Below are positions 39,449 to 47,661 of a stretch of DNA of 64,000 nt, piece by piece. The notes beneath the pieces are model-generated. The model searched no databases and was not told the origin of the DNA. It saw nothing but the letters and a program-made list of their open reading frames with translations. The translations under genes were made by a program, and so were the position numbers. Numbering within the stretch: the first letter of the stretch is position 1; each line of letters opens with the position of its first letter. Source of the stretch: Patescibacteria group bacterium (GTDB lineage: Bacteria; Patescibacteria; Paceibacteria; Paceibacterales; UBA10102). Where the stretch lies: assembly GCA_024239055.1 (NCBI GenBank), contig JANBVJ010000001.1:496001-560000 (forward strand), given 5' to 3'.

Positions 39449-41029
39449 ATGTCGCAAAATACATATCTCACCATAGGCAGAGCATCAGATATTCAAGACC
39501 CTGGAGATAGGGTACTATTTCGTTTTTTTGAGATGCTACCCGGTATTCTTTCATGGACTACAATTATTGGTGCTGTAGTTTTTTCTTGGTTATTTCCACA
39601 ATGGACCGCGTTCTTTATTATCGCTTTTGTCATGTACTGGCTTTTGCGTACGGTATATTTTTCCTTTCATTTAAGGTCAGGATACAAGAAGATGCGAGAG
39701 AATGAGAATATTGATTGGATAGCAAGACTAAATGATTTAAAAGAGTATCAAGTTGATATTACTTCATGGAGAGATCTCTACCACTTAGTTATTATCCCAA
39801 CCTATAAAGAATCCTATGAGGTAGTTGCTCAAAGTATTCGTTCTTTAAAATCCGCAAATTATCCTTCCGACCGTCTTATAGTGATTTTGGCAATTGAAGA
39901 AAGAGAGGGAGAAGATGGAATTCAGAAAGCAGAGCGCTTAAAGAAAGAATTTCAAGGAGTCTTTAATGAGTTTCTTGTAACTATTCATCCAGATGGAGTT
40001 GCAGGTGAGATTGCGGGAAAGGGGGCTAACGAAGCCTGGGCTGGGCCTAAAGCTCAGGAACTAATTGATCAAAAGAAGATTCCATACGAAAGAGTTATTG
40101 TAACTTCTTTGGATGCAGATACCGTAGTGTATCCTGAATACTTTGGATGTTTAAGTTATTACTATCTTACGACTGAAGATCCTCAAAGAACTTCTTTCCA
40201 GCCAATTCCTTTGTTTTTAAATAACATATGGCAGGCAAATCCTATTTCAAAGATATTTTCTTTTGCTTCTACCTTCTGGCATACCATGAATCAGGAACGT
40301 CCAGAAAAGCTTGTTACCTTCTCCACTCATGCAATGTCGTTTCAGGCTTTAGTAGACGTGGGATTTAAACTTCCAAATGTTGTGTCTGATGATTCCCGCA
40401 TCTTTTGGCAGTGTTTCTTATACTATGACGGGGATTATAAGGTACAGCCTATTTATTATCCTATTTCTATGGATGCGAACGCAGCTCCCAATTTTCTTTT
40501 AACTCTGCGCAATATGTATCTTCAGCAGAGGAGATGGGCATATGGGGTTGGAGAGATTCCTTATTTTCTATTTGGTTTTGTAAAGAATAAGAAGATACCA
40601 ATGAAAAAAAAGATTGTAATGACATTTGAGCTTTTGGAAAGCCATTGGTCATGGGCTACTTCTTCATTTTTAATCTTTATACTGGGATGGCTTCCATTGT
40701 TCTTGGGGGGAGAGGTATTTGCCGACACCTTGCTTTCCTATAGCCTTCCTCGTTTTATCTCTGGAATGATGACAATATCCATGGTTGGAATCATTGGTTC
40801 GGTCTTTTTAAGCATTAATTTACTTCCTGAAACAAAGCCAAAGTATGGCAGAGGCAAGCTTGTTGTTTTTGCCTTACAATGGGTATTCCTTCCGTTCTTG
40901 ATGATATTCTTTACTGCTCTTCCTGCATTAGATGCCCAAACCAGATGGATGTTCGGAAAGTATATGGGATTCTGGGTAACTCCAAAGTTCAGAAAAGATG
41001 AGGCTACTCCAAGTGCAACTTCTCTCTAA
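39449..41029 (+). CDS. Membrane family-2 glycosyltransferase
   Basis: 526 residues. Two N-terminal helices (about 25-70), a GT2 domain with TSLDADTVVYPEYF (DAD metal site), VSDDSRIFWQ and QQRRWAYG (the QxxRW processive motif), and three to four C-terminal helices. The design is that of cellulose/hyaluronan-synthase-like processive enzymes or lipid-linked sugar transferases; the product is unknown. ATG 39449 sits 6 bases after tRNA-Glu, so the mRNA would be nearly leaderless after tRNA cleavage. The last 26 bases overlap recG on the other strand. Confidence 0.87.
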   Translation: MSQNTYLTIGRASDIQDPGDRVLFRFFEMLPGILSWTTIIGAVVFSWLFPQWTAFFIIAFVMYWLLRTVYFSFHLRSGYKKMRENENIDWIARLNDLKEYQVDITSWRDLYHLVIIPTYKESYEVVAQSIRSLKSANYPSDRLIVILAIEEREGEDGIQKAERLKKEFQGVFNEFLVTIHPDGVAGEIAGKGANEAWAGPKAQELIDQKKIPYERVIVTSLDADTVVYPEYFGCLSYYYLTTEDPQRTSFQPIPLFLNNIWQANPISKIFSFASTFWHTMNQERPEKLVTFSTHAMSFQALVDVGFKLPNVVSDDSRIFWQCFLYYDGDYKVQPIYYPISMDANAAPNFLLTLRNMYLQQRRWAYGVGEIPYFLFGFVKNKKIPMKKKIVMTFELLESHWSWATSSFLIFILGWLPLFLGGEVFADTLLSYSLPRFISGMMTISMVGIIGSVFLSINLLPETKPKYGRGKLVVFALQWVFLPFLMIFFTALPALDAQTRWMFGKYMGFWVTPKFRKDEATPSATSL

Positions 41030-43100
41030 GTTCTTCCATACGTTTTTTTAGGATTGGATGTTTTTTTAACTCCAGGTCTTTTTCTAGTATTTCGTTGGCC
41101 GCTTCCTTTGCCTCCTCGACAAGCTGAAGGTTGAGTAACTGCTCCATTGCAAAATCTGGCACTCCCCATTGTTTTAGTCCAGTAAAATCTCCAGGTCCAC
41201 GTATCTTTAGATCCTGTTCTGCTAACTCAAAGCCAGAAGTCGAGGTTGCCAATGCCTGCAGTCTTTTACGTGTAGTTTCAGAATTTGAATCAGTGAACAG
41301 AAAGCAGTAGGATTGATGTTCAGCTCTTCCTACTCGTCCACGAAACTGATGAAGTTGGGCTAATCCAAAGTGTTCTACTCCTTCAATAAACATGACGGAA
41401 GCGTTTGGAATGTCTATTCCAACTTCCACAACAGAGGTTGAGACAAGTACGTCCGTTGTACCTCTCTTGAACTTCTGCATTACAACTTCCTTTTCTTTGG
41501 TAGTCATTTTTCCGTGAAGCATGTCTACGTTGTAATCAGGAAAGATTTCTTCCTCCAACTTCTTATGCTCTTCTTGCACTGTCCTTATTATTTTTCCATC
41601 TTCCGTCTCCTTATCACTTTTGGCCTCAATCCTAGGACATATAACAAAGACCTGTCGCCCTTTTTCTATCTCTTTTGCCATAAACTTATATGCGTTCTCT
41701 CGTTCTCTGGGAGGAATAATGCTGGTTTTAACCTTCTTTCTTCCTTTTGGAAGTTCGTCTAATACCGTTAAGTCCAAGTCTCCGTAAATTGAGAGGGCTA
41801 GGGTACGAGGAATTGGGGTAGCAGTCATTGAAAGTAAATGCGGAATGAGAGTGGTCTTATGTAAGAGCTTTGCCCTTTGGCGCACCCCAAAGCGATGTTG
41901 TTCGTCTACAATAACTAGAGCCAAGTCTGAAAACTTTACTTGATCTTGAATAATAGCATGGGTTCCAATAAGTAAGTTAATACTTCCGTCCTTTGCACGT
42001 TCTAAAAGCTTCCTGCGAGATATTTCAATAACATCTTTGGGAAGTTTTTTTGATATGAACTTATCTTCCTTTCCTGTAAGGAGACCAATATCCATTCGAA
42101 AAGGAGATAGGAGTTGTCCTAAGGATTTAAAGTGTTGTTTTGCTAAAATCTCAGTAGGGGCGAGAAGGGCCACCTGATATCCCTCTCTTATCGTAGCTAA
42201 AGCTGCAATGGCGGCCACAATAGTTTTACCAGACCCCACATCTCCTTCAAGAAGTCTATTCATTGGACGAGGTTTTTCAATATCTTTTAATATCTGCCAT
42301 GTAGCTTTTCTTTGGGCGTCTGTAAGTTTATATGGAAGTTTGCTTAGTAGTCTTTTTACCAAATCAATTGATAGTGGAACCGGAATTGCCTTTACTTTAG
42401 CTAGTCTTTTACGCTCAGTTAAGACAAAGAGCATAATTTGAAAGAGTTCTTCAAAAGCAAAGCGTTTCTTGGCTTCCTTTGCCTGCTGTTTGGAATCTGG
42501 GAAATGAGCTTGTTTTAATGCCTCTTGAAACTCTAGGATGTCTCGCTTCTTGAGTATTTCCTTTGGCAGAGTTTCAGGGAGTGAATCTAACTGGTCTAAG
42601 ATTGTCTTTACCATCTGACGTATCCATCTGGAAGATATTCCTGAGGTTTCCGGGTATATAGATACTAGGCGTCCGACATGAATGTGCTCTTCCTGTTCTG
42701 TTTTTTCGTATGAAGGATTAGATAAGGTAATCCCAGTTTTATTGCGTATTACCTTTCCAACAAATAAAGCTTCATCGTCTTTCTGAAGATTAGTTGTAAT
42801 ATATGGTTGGTTAAACCAAATTAGTTTTAGGGATCCGGTTTTGTCTTCTATAACAGCTTGTGTAATAGACATTCTTCTTTGCCATATTCTTTTTAACTTT
42901 ATGTCTAGTATTCTTCCTTTAATACAATAAGTCTGCCCCTCCCTTACCTTATTAATAGAGGTTATCTTTGAGAAGTCCTGATATTCTTTTGGGAAATGAA
43001 AAAGAAGATCACGTGTTGTGGTGATTCCTAGTTTCTTCAATCTTTTTTCATATATTGGCCCTACCCCGGGCAGGCGTGTAATTGGAGTGGAAAGATTCAT
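41004..43100 (-). CDS. recG: ATP-dependent DNA helicase RecG
   Basis: 698 residues from MNLSTPITRLPGVG. Wedge/OB domain in the first 180 residues, then two RecA-like domains with Walker A GDVGSGKT, DEQHRFG (motif II, DExH), SMTATPIPRTLAL (motif III) and DVLVSTSVVEVGIDIPNA (motif V), plus the C-terminal TRG region. It remodels stalled forks and Holliday junctions. The ATG lies just 2 bases after the 3' end of tRNA-Arg(GCG), so its mRNA start is probably made by tRNA processing. Ends in a 26-base overlap with the glycosyltransferase gene. Confidence 0.96.
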   Translation of the reverse strand: MNLSTPITRLPGVGPIYEKRLKKLGITTTRDLLFHFPKEYQDFSKITSINKVREGQTYCIKGRILDIKLKRIWQRRMSITQAVIEDKTGSLKLIWFNQPYITTNLQKDDEALFVGKVIRNKTGITLSNPSYEKTEQEEHIHVGRLVSIYPETSGISSRWIRQMVKTILDQLDSLPETLPKEILKKRDILEFQEALKQAHFPDSKQQAKEAKKRFAFEELFQIMLFVLTERKRLAKVKAIPVPLSIDLVKRLLSKLPYKLTDAQRKATWQILKDIEKPRPMNRLLEGDVGSGKTIVAAIAALATIREGYQVALLAPTEILAKQHFKSLGQLLSPFRMDIGLLTGKEDKFISKKLPKDVIEISRRKLLERAKDGSINLLIGTHAIIQDQVKFSDLALVIVDEQHRFGVRQRAKLLHKTTLIPHLLSMTATPIPRTLALSIYGDLDLTVLDELPKGRKKVKTSIIPPRERENAYKFMAKEIEKGRQVFVICPRIEAKSDKETEDGKIIRTVQEEHKKLEEEIFPDYNVDMLHGKMTTKEKEVVMQKFKRGTTDVLVSTSVVEVGIDIPNASVMFIEGVEHFGLAQLHQFRGRVGRAEHQSYCFLFTDSNSETTRKRLQALATSTSGFELAEQDLKIRGPGDFTGLKQWGVPDFAMEQLLNLQLVEEAKEAANEILEKDLELKKHPILKKRMEELREKLHLE

Positions 43101-43102
43101 TG

Positions 43103-43175
43103 TATCCCCGGCAGGATTTGAACCTGCGGCCTCTTGGTCCGCAACCAAGCGCTCTATCCGCTGAGCTACGGGGAC
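43103..43175 (-). tRNA. tRNA-Arg(GCG)
   Basis: Minus strand. Acceptor GTCCCCG/CGGGGAT, anticodon loop TTGCGGA in stem CTTGG/CCAAG, no encoded CCA. recG begins 2 bases downstream. A GCG (not ACG) anticodon for CGN is unusual in bacteria, so arginine CGN reading here may not rely on inosine. Confidence 0.93.
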
Positions 43176-43252
43176 ATATCAGTAGTCTAGCTGTATTTCT
43201 TTGGAATTTCAAGCTTGATTTTCCTCTATTTCTCCGTATAATATGCTTTATA

Positions 43253-43342
43253 GGAGAGGTGGCTGAGCGGCTGAAAGCAGCACACTGCTAATGTGCTAGG
43301 GGAGAAATCCTCTCGTGGGTTCGAATCCCACCCTCTCCGCCA
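43253..43342 (+). tRNA. tRNA-Ser(GCT)
   Basis: Acceptor GGAGAGG/CCTCTCC, anticodon loop CTGCTAA, long variable arm, discriminator G, encoded CCA (43340-43342). Confidence 0.95.
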
Positions 43343-43345
43343 TAC

Positions 43346-43430
43346 GGAGGAGTTGAGCAACGGTGGCTCTCTTGTCTTGAAAACAAGCGCCAGAAATGGC
43401 ATGTGGGTTCGAATCCCTCCTCCTCCGCCA
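43346..43430 (+). tRNA. tRNA-Ser(TGA)
   Basis: Acceptor GGAGGAG/CTCCTCC, anticodon loop CTTGAAA in stem CTTGT/ACAAG, long variable arm, encoded CCA (43428-43430). It follows tRNA-Ser(GCT) by 3 bases and ends 1 base from the stop of the convergent methyltransferase gene. Confidence 0.94.
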
Positions 43431-43431
43431 A

Positions 43432-44076
43432 TTATTTTATCCCTGCAACAATCTGGGCGAGTCCTTTAAAGAAGGTTCGCTTTTTTGTTTGAGTAAATCC
43501 TATTTGTGAGAGTTCTTCTTGTAAGGGTTCAGTAAATATCCCCCAAGCTTCTTTGTTCTCTACTAAAAAGAACTGAATATATATAGGAAGGCGAAAGAGA
43601 GGGAATTGAGGCATATGGTATTCATATATAATAAATACACCTCCTTTTTTTAAGAGACGGTATGCTTCTTTCATAACCAAAAGTCGTTGCGTATGTGGAA
43701 GGTCGTGAATGGCAAAGCTTATTATTACCGTATCTGCTATGTTTGACGAATATGAGGTATGAACCGCATCTTGAAGGGATATCTCAATTTCAATATTTTG
43801 TTTTACGGCTTTTCTTTGTATTTGTTTCAACATACCCTCAGATAGGTCAGAAGCCAAAACACGAGAGTTAGGATACTCTTTCTTTAATAAAAGAGCTGCC
43901 TCTCCTGTTCCGCAGGCCAAATCAATGATTATCTTTGGGTTTTTAGGAATGAATTGAAGTATTTTTCTTCTTAGTGCTTTTGTATTTCCTAGTACTCCAA
44001 TTGAAACCCATAGGTCATACATGGGTGGTAGCCATCTTGATACAAAGAGTCCTCTGTAATATGTAGGTTTTTTCAC
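43432..44076 (-). CDS. Class I SAM-dependent methyltransferase (UbiE-like)
   Basis: 214 residues. Motif I IIDLACGTGEAALLLK (about 49-64), the acidic strand end SRVLASDLSEGML and FAIHDLPHTQR / GGVFIIYEYH post-motifs fit the UbiE/Methyltransf_25 group. Substrate unknown; no quinone genes are nearby, so a menaquinone role is not claimed. It is separated from the RT gene by about 70 AT-rich bases. Confidence 0.85.
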   Translation of the reverse strand: MKKPTYYRGLFVSRWLPPMYDLWVSIGVLGNTKALRRKILQFIPKNPKIIIDLACGTGEAALLLKKEYPNSRVLASDLSEGMLKQIQRKAVKQNIEIEISLQDAVHTSYSSNIADTVIISFAIHDLPHTQRLLVMKEAYRLLKKGGVFIIYEYHMPQFPLFRLPIYIQFFLVENKEAWGIFTEPLQEELSQIGFTQTKKRTFFKGLAQIVAGIK

Positions 44077-44149
44077 AAGTGTTTTTATATTTTGGAATTA
44101 ATTTATATTTATAGAGATAATTATAAAAAAGTTTTGTCTAAATAATATA

Positions 44150-45124
44150 TTAATTCTTTGTAGAGTTTTCAATGTATTTTTTGTAATTAATAAGTGATTT
44201 TCGTCTTTTTTTAATATATATTTTTTGATTTAGTATTAATGAGCGCTTTAATTTATTTTTTGTTCTATCGATTTTCGATTTTGTTTTTCCACCAATAGAT
44301 AATCTGTTTCTATACATTTTTAATCCTAGATGTTCCATACCTTCTTCATGAGATATTATATCTTTTTTGGAATCATTTAGAGGAAGTCCTTGATTTTTAT
44401 CTATTAAGAATAATTGTTTAATTTCATCATAAAGTTTTTCCATCTGAGCTTTTGAAACTCTACTTGCAGTTATACCTATGTCATCTACATAAATTGCTAT
44501 GCGTGGATCTTTGCCTTTCAAACGTTTTTTTACAAGTTGATCAAGTTTTAAAAAGATATCAAGATTACACCATATGGCTAGTCGTGATGATGTAGCAAAT
44601 CCACGTGCTATTGTTTTTTGCGTATTAGGATTTTCTTTTGGACCAATTGGAACACAACAAAATTTTGCTAGTAATCTAGCTCCTGTTTCACTACACTCAC
44701 ATTTGTTTCTAAAAAAATGATATACTCTTTCTTCACTAATTTGTTCAAAAAAATGGGTTATATCTAATTTCAATATAGTCCGTTCTCTTTTTACGCCAAG
44801 TAAATGTTTTACAGCTTTTGTGTGATTTAATTTTTTAACACCTCCAAAAATAAAATTAGGGAGCATCTTATCATGAGGAGCTAGAACAGTTTTATTTATA
44901 TTATCTAATAATCTACCTAATGGAGTTCTTTTTGCACTTCGGACATATTTTTCTTTTTCTGGCTCTGATTGGCTTTTATTATCTCTCCAATAATTATCGA
45001 AGTTTTTTATAACATCATTTATTAATACTAGTACATCTTCTTTTGGGAATTTAGTATGACTTAGATGTTTTGCTAATTCATTTTTGCTTCGTATATAAAG
45101 TCTTGGATATCGTCTATTTTCCAT
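44150..45124 (-). CDS. Retron-type reverse transcriptase with YVDD active site
   Basis: 324 residues, single RT domain without HNH, maturase or integrase parts. Visible are motif A with catalytic Asp (LKLDITHFF, D121), a motif-B-like TIARGFATSSRLA (172-183), and the catalytic core IYVDDIG (212-215; retrons usually have YADD), then HLGLKM (265-270). The C terminus is strongly basic. Diversity-generating RTs would show GNLTSQ in motif B, which is absent. It overlaps the XRE gene by 11 bases, so the two are one operon downstream of about 580 bases of hairpin-rich DNA. Notably AT-rich; likely a mobile or defence cassette. Confidence 0.85.
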   Translation of the reverse strand: MENRRYPRLYIRSKNELAKHLSHTKFPKEDVLVLINDVIKNFDNYWRDNKSQSEPEKEKYVRSAKRTPLGRLLDNINKTVLAPHDKMLPNFIFGGVKKLNHTKAVKHLLGVKRERTILKLDITHFFEQISEERVYHFFRNKCECSETGARLLAKFCCVPIGPKENPNTQKTIARGFATSSRLAIWCNLDIFLKLDQLVKKRLKGKDPRIAIYVDDIGITASRVSKAQMEKLYDEIKQLFLIDKNQGLPLNDSKKDIISHEEGMEHLGLKMYRNRLSIGGKTKSKIDRTKNKLKRSLILNQKIYIKKRRKSLINYKKYIENSTKN

Positions 45125-45440
45125 CTTGTTTCAAAAGTTTTGCACGATTCTTAATTAAATGTTCCTGTAGTTTTTCACCAAACTCAATAAGCCTTTTTTC
45201 TATTTTTGAGAGATTTTGTTCGGATTCGTTTTTATTATAATAAAGAAAAGGAGTAATTGATGATGGATGTATTTTTAAGCTTTCAGCAATTTTTGTGATT
45301 AAATTTTTCGATACATCTTTTTGGCCTGTTTCTACCATAGCAATAAGTACAGTAGAAACACCGATAGCTTTTGCAAATTCAGCTTGTGTCAGTCCAGCCT
45401 CATTTCTTATTTCTTTTAATAATTCTGGGAAAGTATACAT
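45114..45440 (-). CDS. XRE-family helix-turn-helix regulator of the RT cassette
   Basis: 108 residues. Residues about 5-60 form a Cro/C1-type HTH: LLKEIRNEAGLTQAEFAKAIGVSTVLIAMVETGQ. The remainder is a Lys/Glu-rich helix (NLSKIEKRLIEFGEKLQEHL) that could dimerise. It is the first gene of the RT operon; a 12-bp inverted repeat starts 11 bases upstream of its ATG and is a natural operator candidate. It may act as repressor, or as the partner/antitoxin protein of a retron; both are inference. No Shine-Dalgarno sequence. Confidence 0.85.
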   Translation of the reverse strand: MYTFPELLKEIRNEAGLTQAEFAKAIGVSTVLIAMVETGQKDVSKNLITKIAESLKIHPSSITPFLYYNKNESEQNLSKIEKRLIEFGEKLQEHLIKNRAKLLKQDGK

Positions 45441-45450
45441 ATAAACGACT

Positions 45451-45546
45451 ACAGGGCGATCATTATAGAAGATCTTTGAGGATGTGAATAATCGCAGAGA
45501 TTATTCGTAGGAGCCTCATTAGCTTCATTATTTTTGATCGCCCTGT
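45451..45546 (-). ncRNA. 96-base stem-loop element, candidate retron msr/msd or operator
   Basis: ACAGGGCGATCA (45451-45462) and TGATCGCCCTGT (45535-45546) are perfect 12-base inverted copies that would close a stem. Inside, GAATAATC/GATTATTC (45486-45506) make an 8-bp hairpin with a 5-base loop, and GAGG/CCTC can pair around it. Retron RNAs have end repeats (a1/a2) around inner hairpins, so the layout fits, but the element is short. It could instead be the XRE operator or an attenuator. No homologue was checked. Confidence 0.5.
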
Positions 45547-45547
45547 G

Positions 45548-45960
45548 ATACGGAAGGTACAATTCATCTCTAGGGTCCAAGTATTTGTGCATCATATTTT
45601 GTACTTAAGCGTTTAACATAGGCAATGTAGTCTTGCGACTGTTAGTTTATTAAGGACATACTCAGTTCCTCGCGGTTGTCAGTTTCGATCAAAACCTTCC
45701 GGTAATACCAGCAACCACGAGGTTGTAGGTAGTCCCCTGCAAGCAAGGCATAAATCTAATTAGTAATTGCTTGTCTTAACTTGTCTAACAACACGTGCAC
45801 GCTACTTAATTTGCATGTAGGTGCTGGAACAAGGTCCGCTCCTTGTAAAAGAGAGGTCAGATGTTCTTTAAGTAAGAACAATCTATAATCTTCGAAATGA
45901 ATTCCGCTTTTATCTGAATTGATTTTTAAATTAAGGTACTGCCTTAGTATCTATTATACA
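45548..45960 (-). ncRNA. Hairpin-rich non-coding region upstream of the HTH-RT operon
   Basis: No ORF of note. At least five clear inverted repeats: CCTCGCGGTTG/CAACCACGAGG (45668/45712, one mismatch), GCAAGCAA/TTGCTTGT (45739/45767), GCACGCTAC/GTAGGTGC (about 45797-45825), ACAAGG/CCTTGT (45829/45841) and TGTTCTT/AAGAACA (45862/45874). The 45668-45722 stem encloses two further small hairpins. Such density suggests a folded RNA read on the RT strand. It lacks tmRNA, RNase P, group I and group II intron signatures as far as could be seen by eye. Confidence 0.5.
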
Positions 45961-46024
45961 AAACGTATAAGTTTAGTCAAGGGTGATTATCTACAAGTAA
46001 TCATAATTGAGCATGCAGGTATAT

Positions 46025-46576
46025 TTATCTTGCAACTACCATTCCCCATATATCTTGAGCTCCTTGTTTCTTTAATTTGCTAGCCATATCTTCCATGCGT
46101 TCCCCTGTGTCATATATGTCATCTACAAGGAGTATTCTTTTGTTTGGTAGCTCTTTAATAGATACAATGGGAATATTAAGAGAAGAGGAAAGTTCTCTTG
46201 TAATTTCTTTAATATGATTGAATCCCCTGCGTCGCTGTTCTTTTTTTGGTACAGGAATAGGAAGAAGAACCGAGTTATTTAAAAGCTTCTCATTGTGCGA
46301 GTTGAGAACGTGGGATATAATTAGAAAAGCGAATTGAGAGGAGAGATCACGAAGAAATGGAGGATTTTTATAATGTGCTAGTGCTTTTTGAATGAGAGGT
46401 TCCTTAATAGAAGTTGCAGAAAGAAGTCCTGTGAGAGAGGGGCTGTTGTGCGAAAACACCTCTTTGTTTGGAGATATTGTTGCGAGGCAGTCCTCACAGA
46501 GATGAGTTCCTTCATTTTTACACGAGATGCAGATTTTCGGCCATAGAATAGTGAGTAAGGAATGAAGGATAAACAT
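46025..46576 (-). CDS. comF: ComF-family phosphoribosyltransferase-like protein
   Basis: 183 residues. A zinc-finger-like start (CISCKNEGTHLCEDC) and the PRPP-binding loop RILLVDDIYDTGERM near 145 are the ComF marks; RRRGFNHIKEI is also typical. ComF helps pull in single-stranded DNA in competence systems. It is somewhat shorter than usual (about 220-240) at the middle. Divergent from the pilus locus B with only 12 bases between the two start codons, so both mRNAs must be nearly leaderless or overlap. A pilus and ComF together suggest DNA uptake. Confidence 0.88.
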   Translation of the reverse strand: MFILHSLLTILWPKICISCKNEGTHLCEDCLATISPNKEVFSHNSPSLTGLLSATSIKEPLIQKALAHYKNPPFLRDLSSQFAFLIISHVLNSHNEKLLNNSVLLPIPVPKKEQRRRGFNHIKEITRELSSSLNIPIVSIKELPNKRILLVDDIYDTGERMEDMASKLKKQGAQDIWGMVVAR

Positions 46577-46588
46577 TATATATATTGT

Positions 46589-47659
46589 ATGACGTTACCT
46601 AAAATAATTCCATCATTTAATTCCATTCCTTTTATTCCCAAGGTGGCTTTAGGAATAGATATTGGGACATCTTCTTTAAAGATAGTGGAGATATCCAAAT
46701 GGGCAGGCAGAAAGTCTTTAAAAAACTACGGAGAGTTAAAAGCTATAACTCTATATGACAAACCATTTCGTACCTTTGAGAAAAATACTCTTGTTCTCTC
46801 TAGCAAGGATATTGCTCGGGCTTTGAGGGCGATTATTCAGGAGTCTAAGATTACAAGCAAGAGGGCGGTTTTTTCCATCCCTGACTTTTCTTCTTTTTTT
46901 ACTTCTTTTGAGCTCCCTCCTATGACTAAAGAAGAGCTTCCAGGGGCCGTTGACTTTGAGGCAAGAAAGCATGTGCCCATGCCGTTATCTGAGGTAATTT
47001 TTGACTGGCAGATACTTTCTGGACGAGTTAAGCAGAATACTCCATTGAAGATTCTTTTGGTTGCGGTCCCCAGAGAGGTGGTAAATCAGTACCAGGAGAT
47101 AGCCGCTCTTTCCAAACTAGAGCTTGTGGCTTTGGAAGCAGAAGCATTTGGGCTTATTCGCGCGACCTTGGAGGATGAGACAGAGTCAATGCTTGTCTTA
47201 GATATTGGTGCTCAGTCCACCACTGTAAATACTGTTATTGCCGGTCAACTTCATTCTTCTCGTTCATTTGATATTGCCGGTAACGCGTTTTCTGAAAGAA
47301 TAGCCCGTTCTCTTTCTATTAATGCTAAGGAAGCTGATGAAAAAAAGATGTCAAAAGGTATGGAAGACAAGTATATCCTTGAGATACTTACTCCTTTGGT
47401 GGATTTAGTTTCAGCTGAAATTAAAAAGTCAGTAGTACAGTTTCCAAAGGATATAAAACCATCCAAGTTGGTGCTGGCAGGCGGCACTTCCCGCCTTCCT
47501 GGACTGCGTGAGTATCTTAAAGAACAGACCGGAATTGTAACAGAATATGCCTCTCCTTTTAATTCGGTCTTTTATCCTCCGATTTTAGAGAGTACAATAA
47601 AGGTAATGGGCCCTTCTTATGCGGTAGCCGTTGGCGCGGCTCTTAGAGGAACCCAGTAG
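46589..47659 (+). CDS. pilM: PilM, actin-like pilus assembly protein (locus B)
   Basis: 356 residues from ATG 46589 (MTLPKIIPSF); an in-frame ATG at 46562 would run into comF. FIPKVALGIDIGTSSLKIVEI and MLVLDIGAQSTTVNTVI are the actin-fold phosphate strands, VLAGGTSRLPGL the adenosine motif. It heads the order M-N-O-P?-B-RR-T-C-pilins. It is clearly diverged from the PilM at 9497. Confidence 0.93.
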   Translation: MTLPKIIPSFNSIPFIPKVALGIDIGTSSLKIVEISKWAGRKSLKNYGELKAITLYDKPFRTFEKNTLVLSSKDIARALRAIIQESKITSKRAVFSIPDFSSFFTSFELPPMTKEELPGAVDFEARKHVPMPLSEVIFDWQILSGRVKQNTPLKILLVAVPREVVNQYQEIAALSKLELVALEAEAFGLIRATLEDETESMLVLDIGAQSTTVNTVIAGQLHSSRSFDIAGNAFSERIARSLSINAKEADEKKMSKGMEDKYILEILTPLVDLVSAEIKKSVVQFPKDIKPSKLVLAGGTSRLPGLREYLKEQTGIVTEYASPFNSVFYPPILESTIKVMGPSYAVAVGAALRGTQ

Positions 47660-47661
47660 AT

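Noticed and set aside
45548..45960. tmRNA or RNase P RNA
   Set aside because: No tRNA-like T-arm, no tag-type ORF end, and no conserved RNase P core such as GAGGAAAGTCC was seen on either strand.
44150..46020. Group II intron explanation of the RT region
   Set aside because: The RT has no maturase or HNH part, no domain V-like hairpin follows it (44077-44149 is plain AT-rich DNA), and a separate HTH gene shares the operon.
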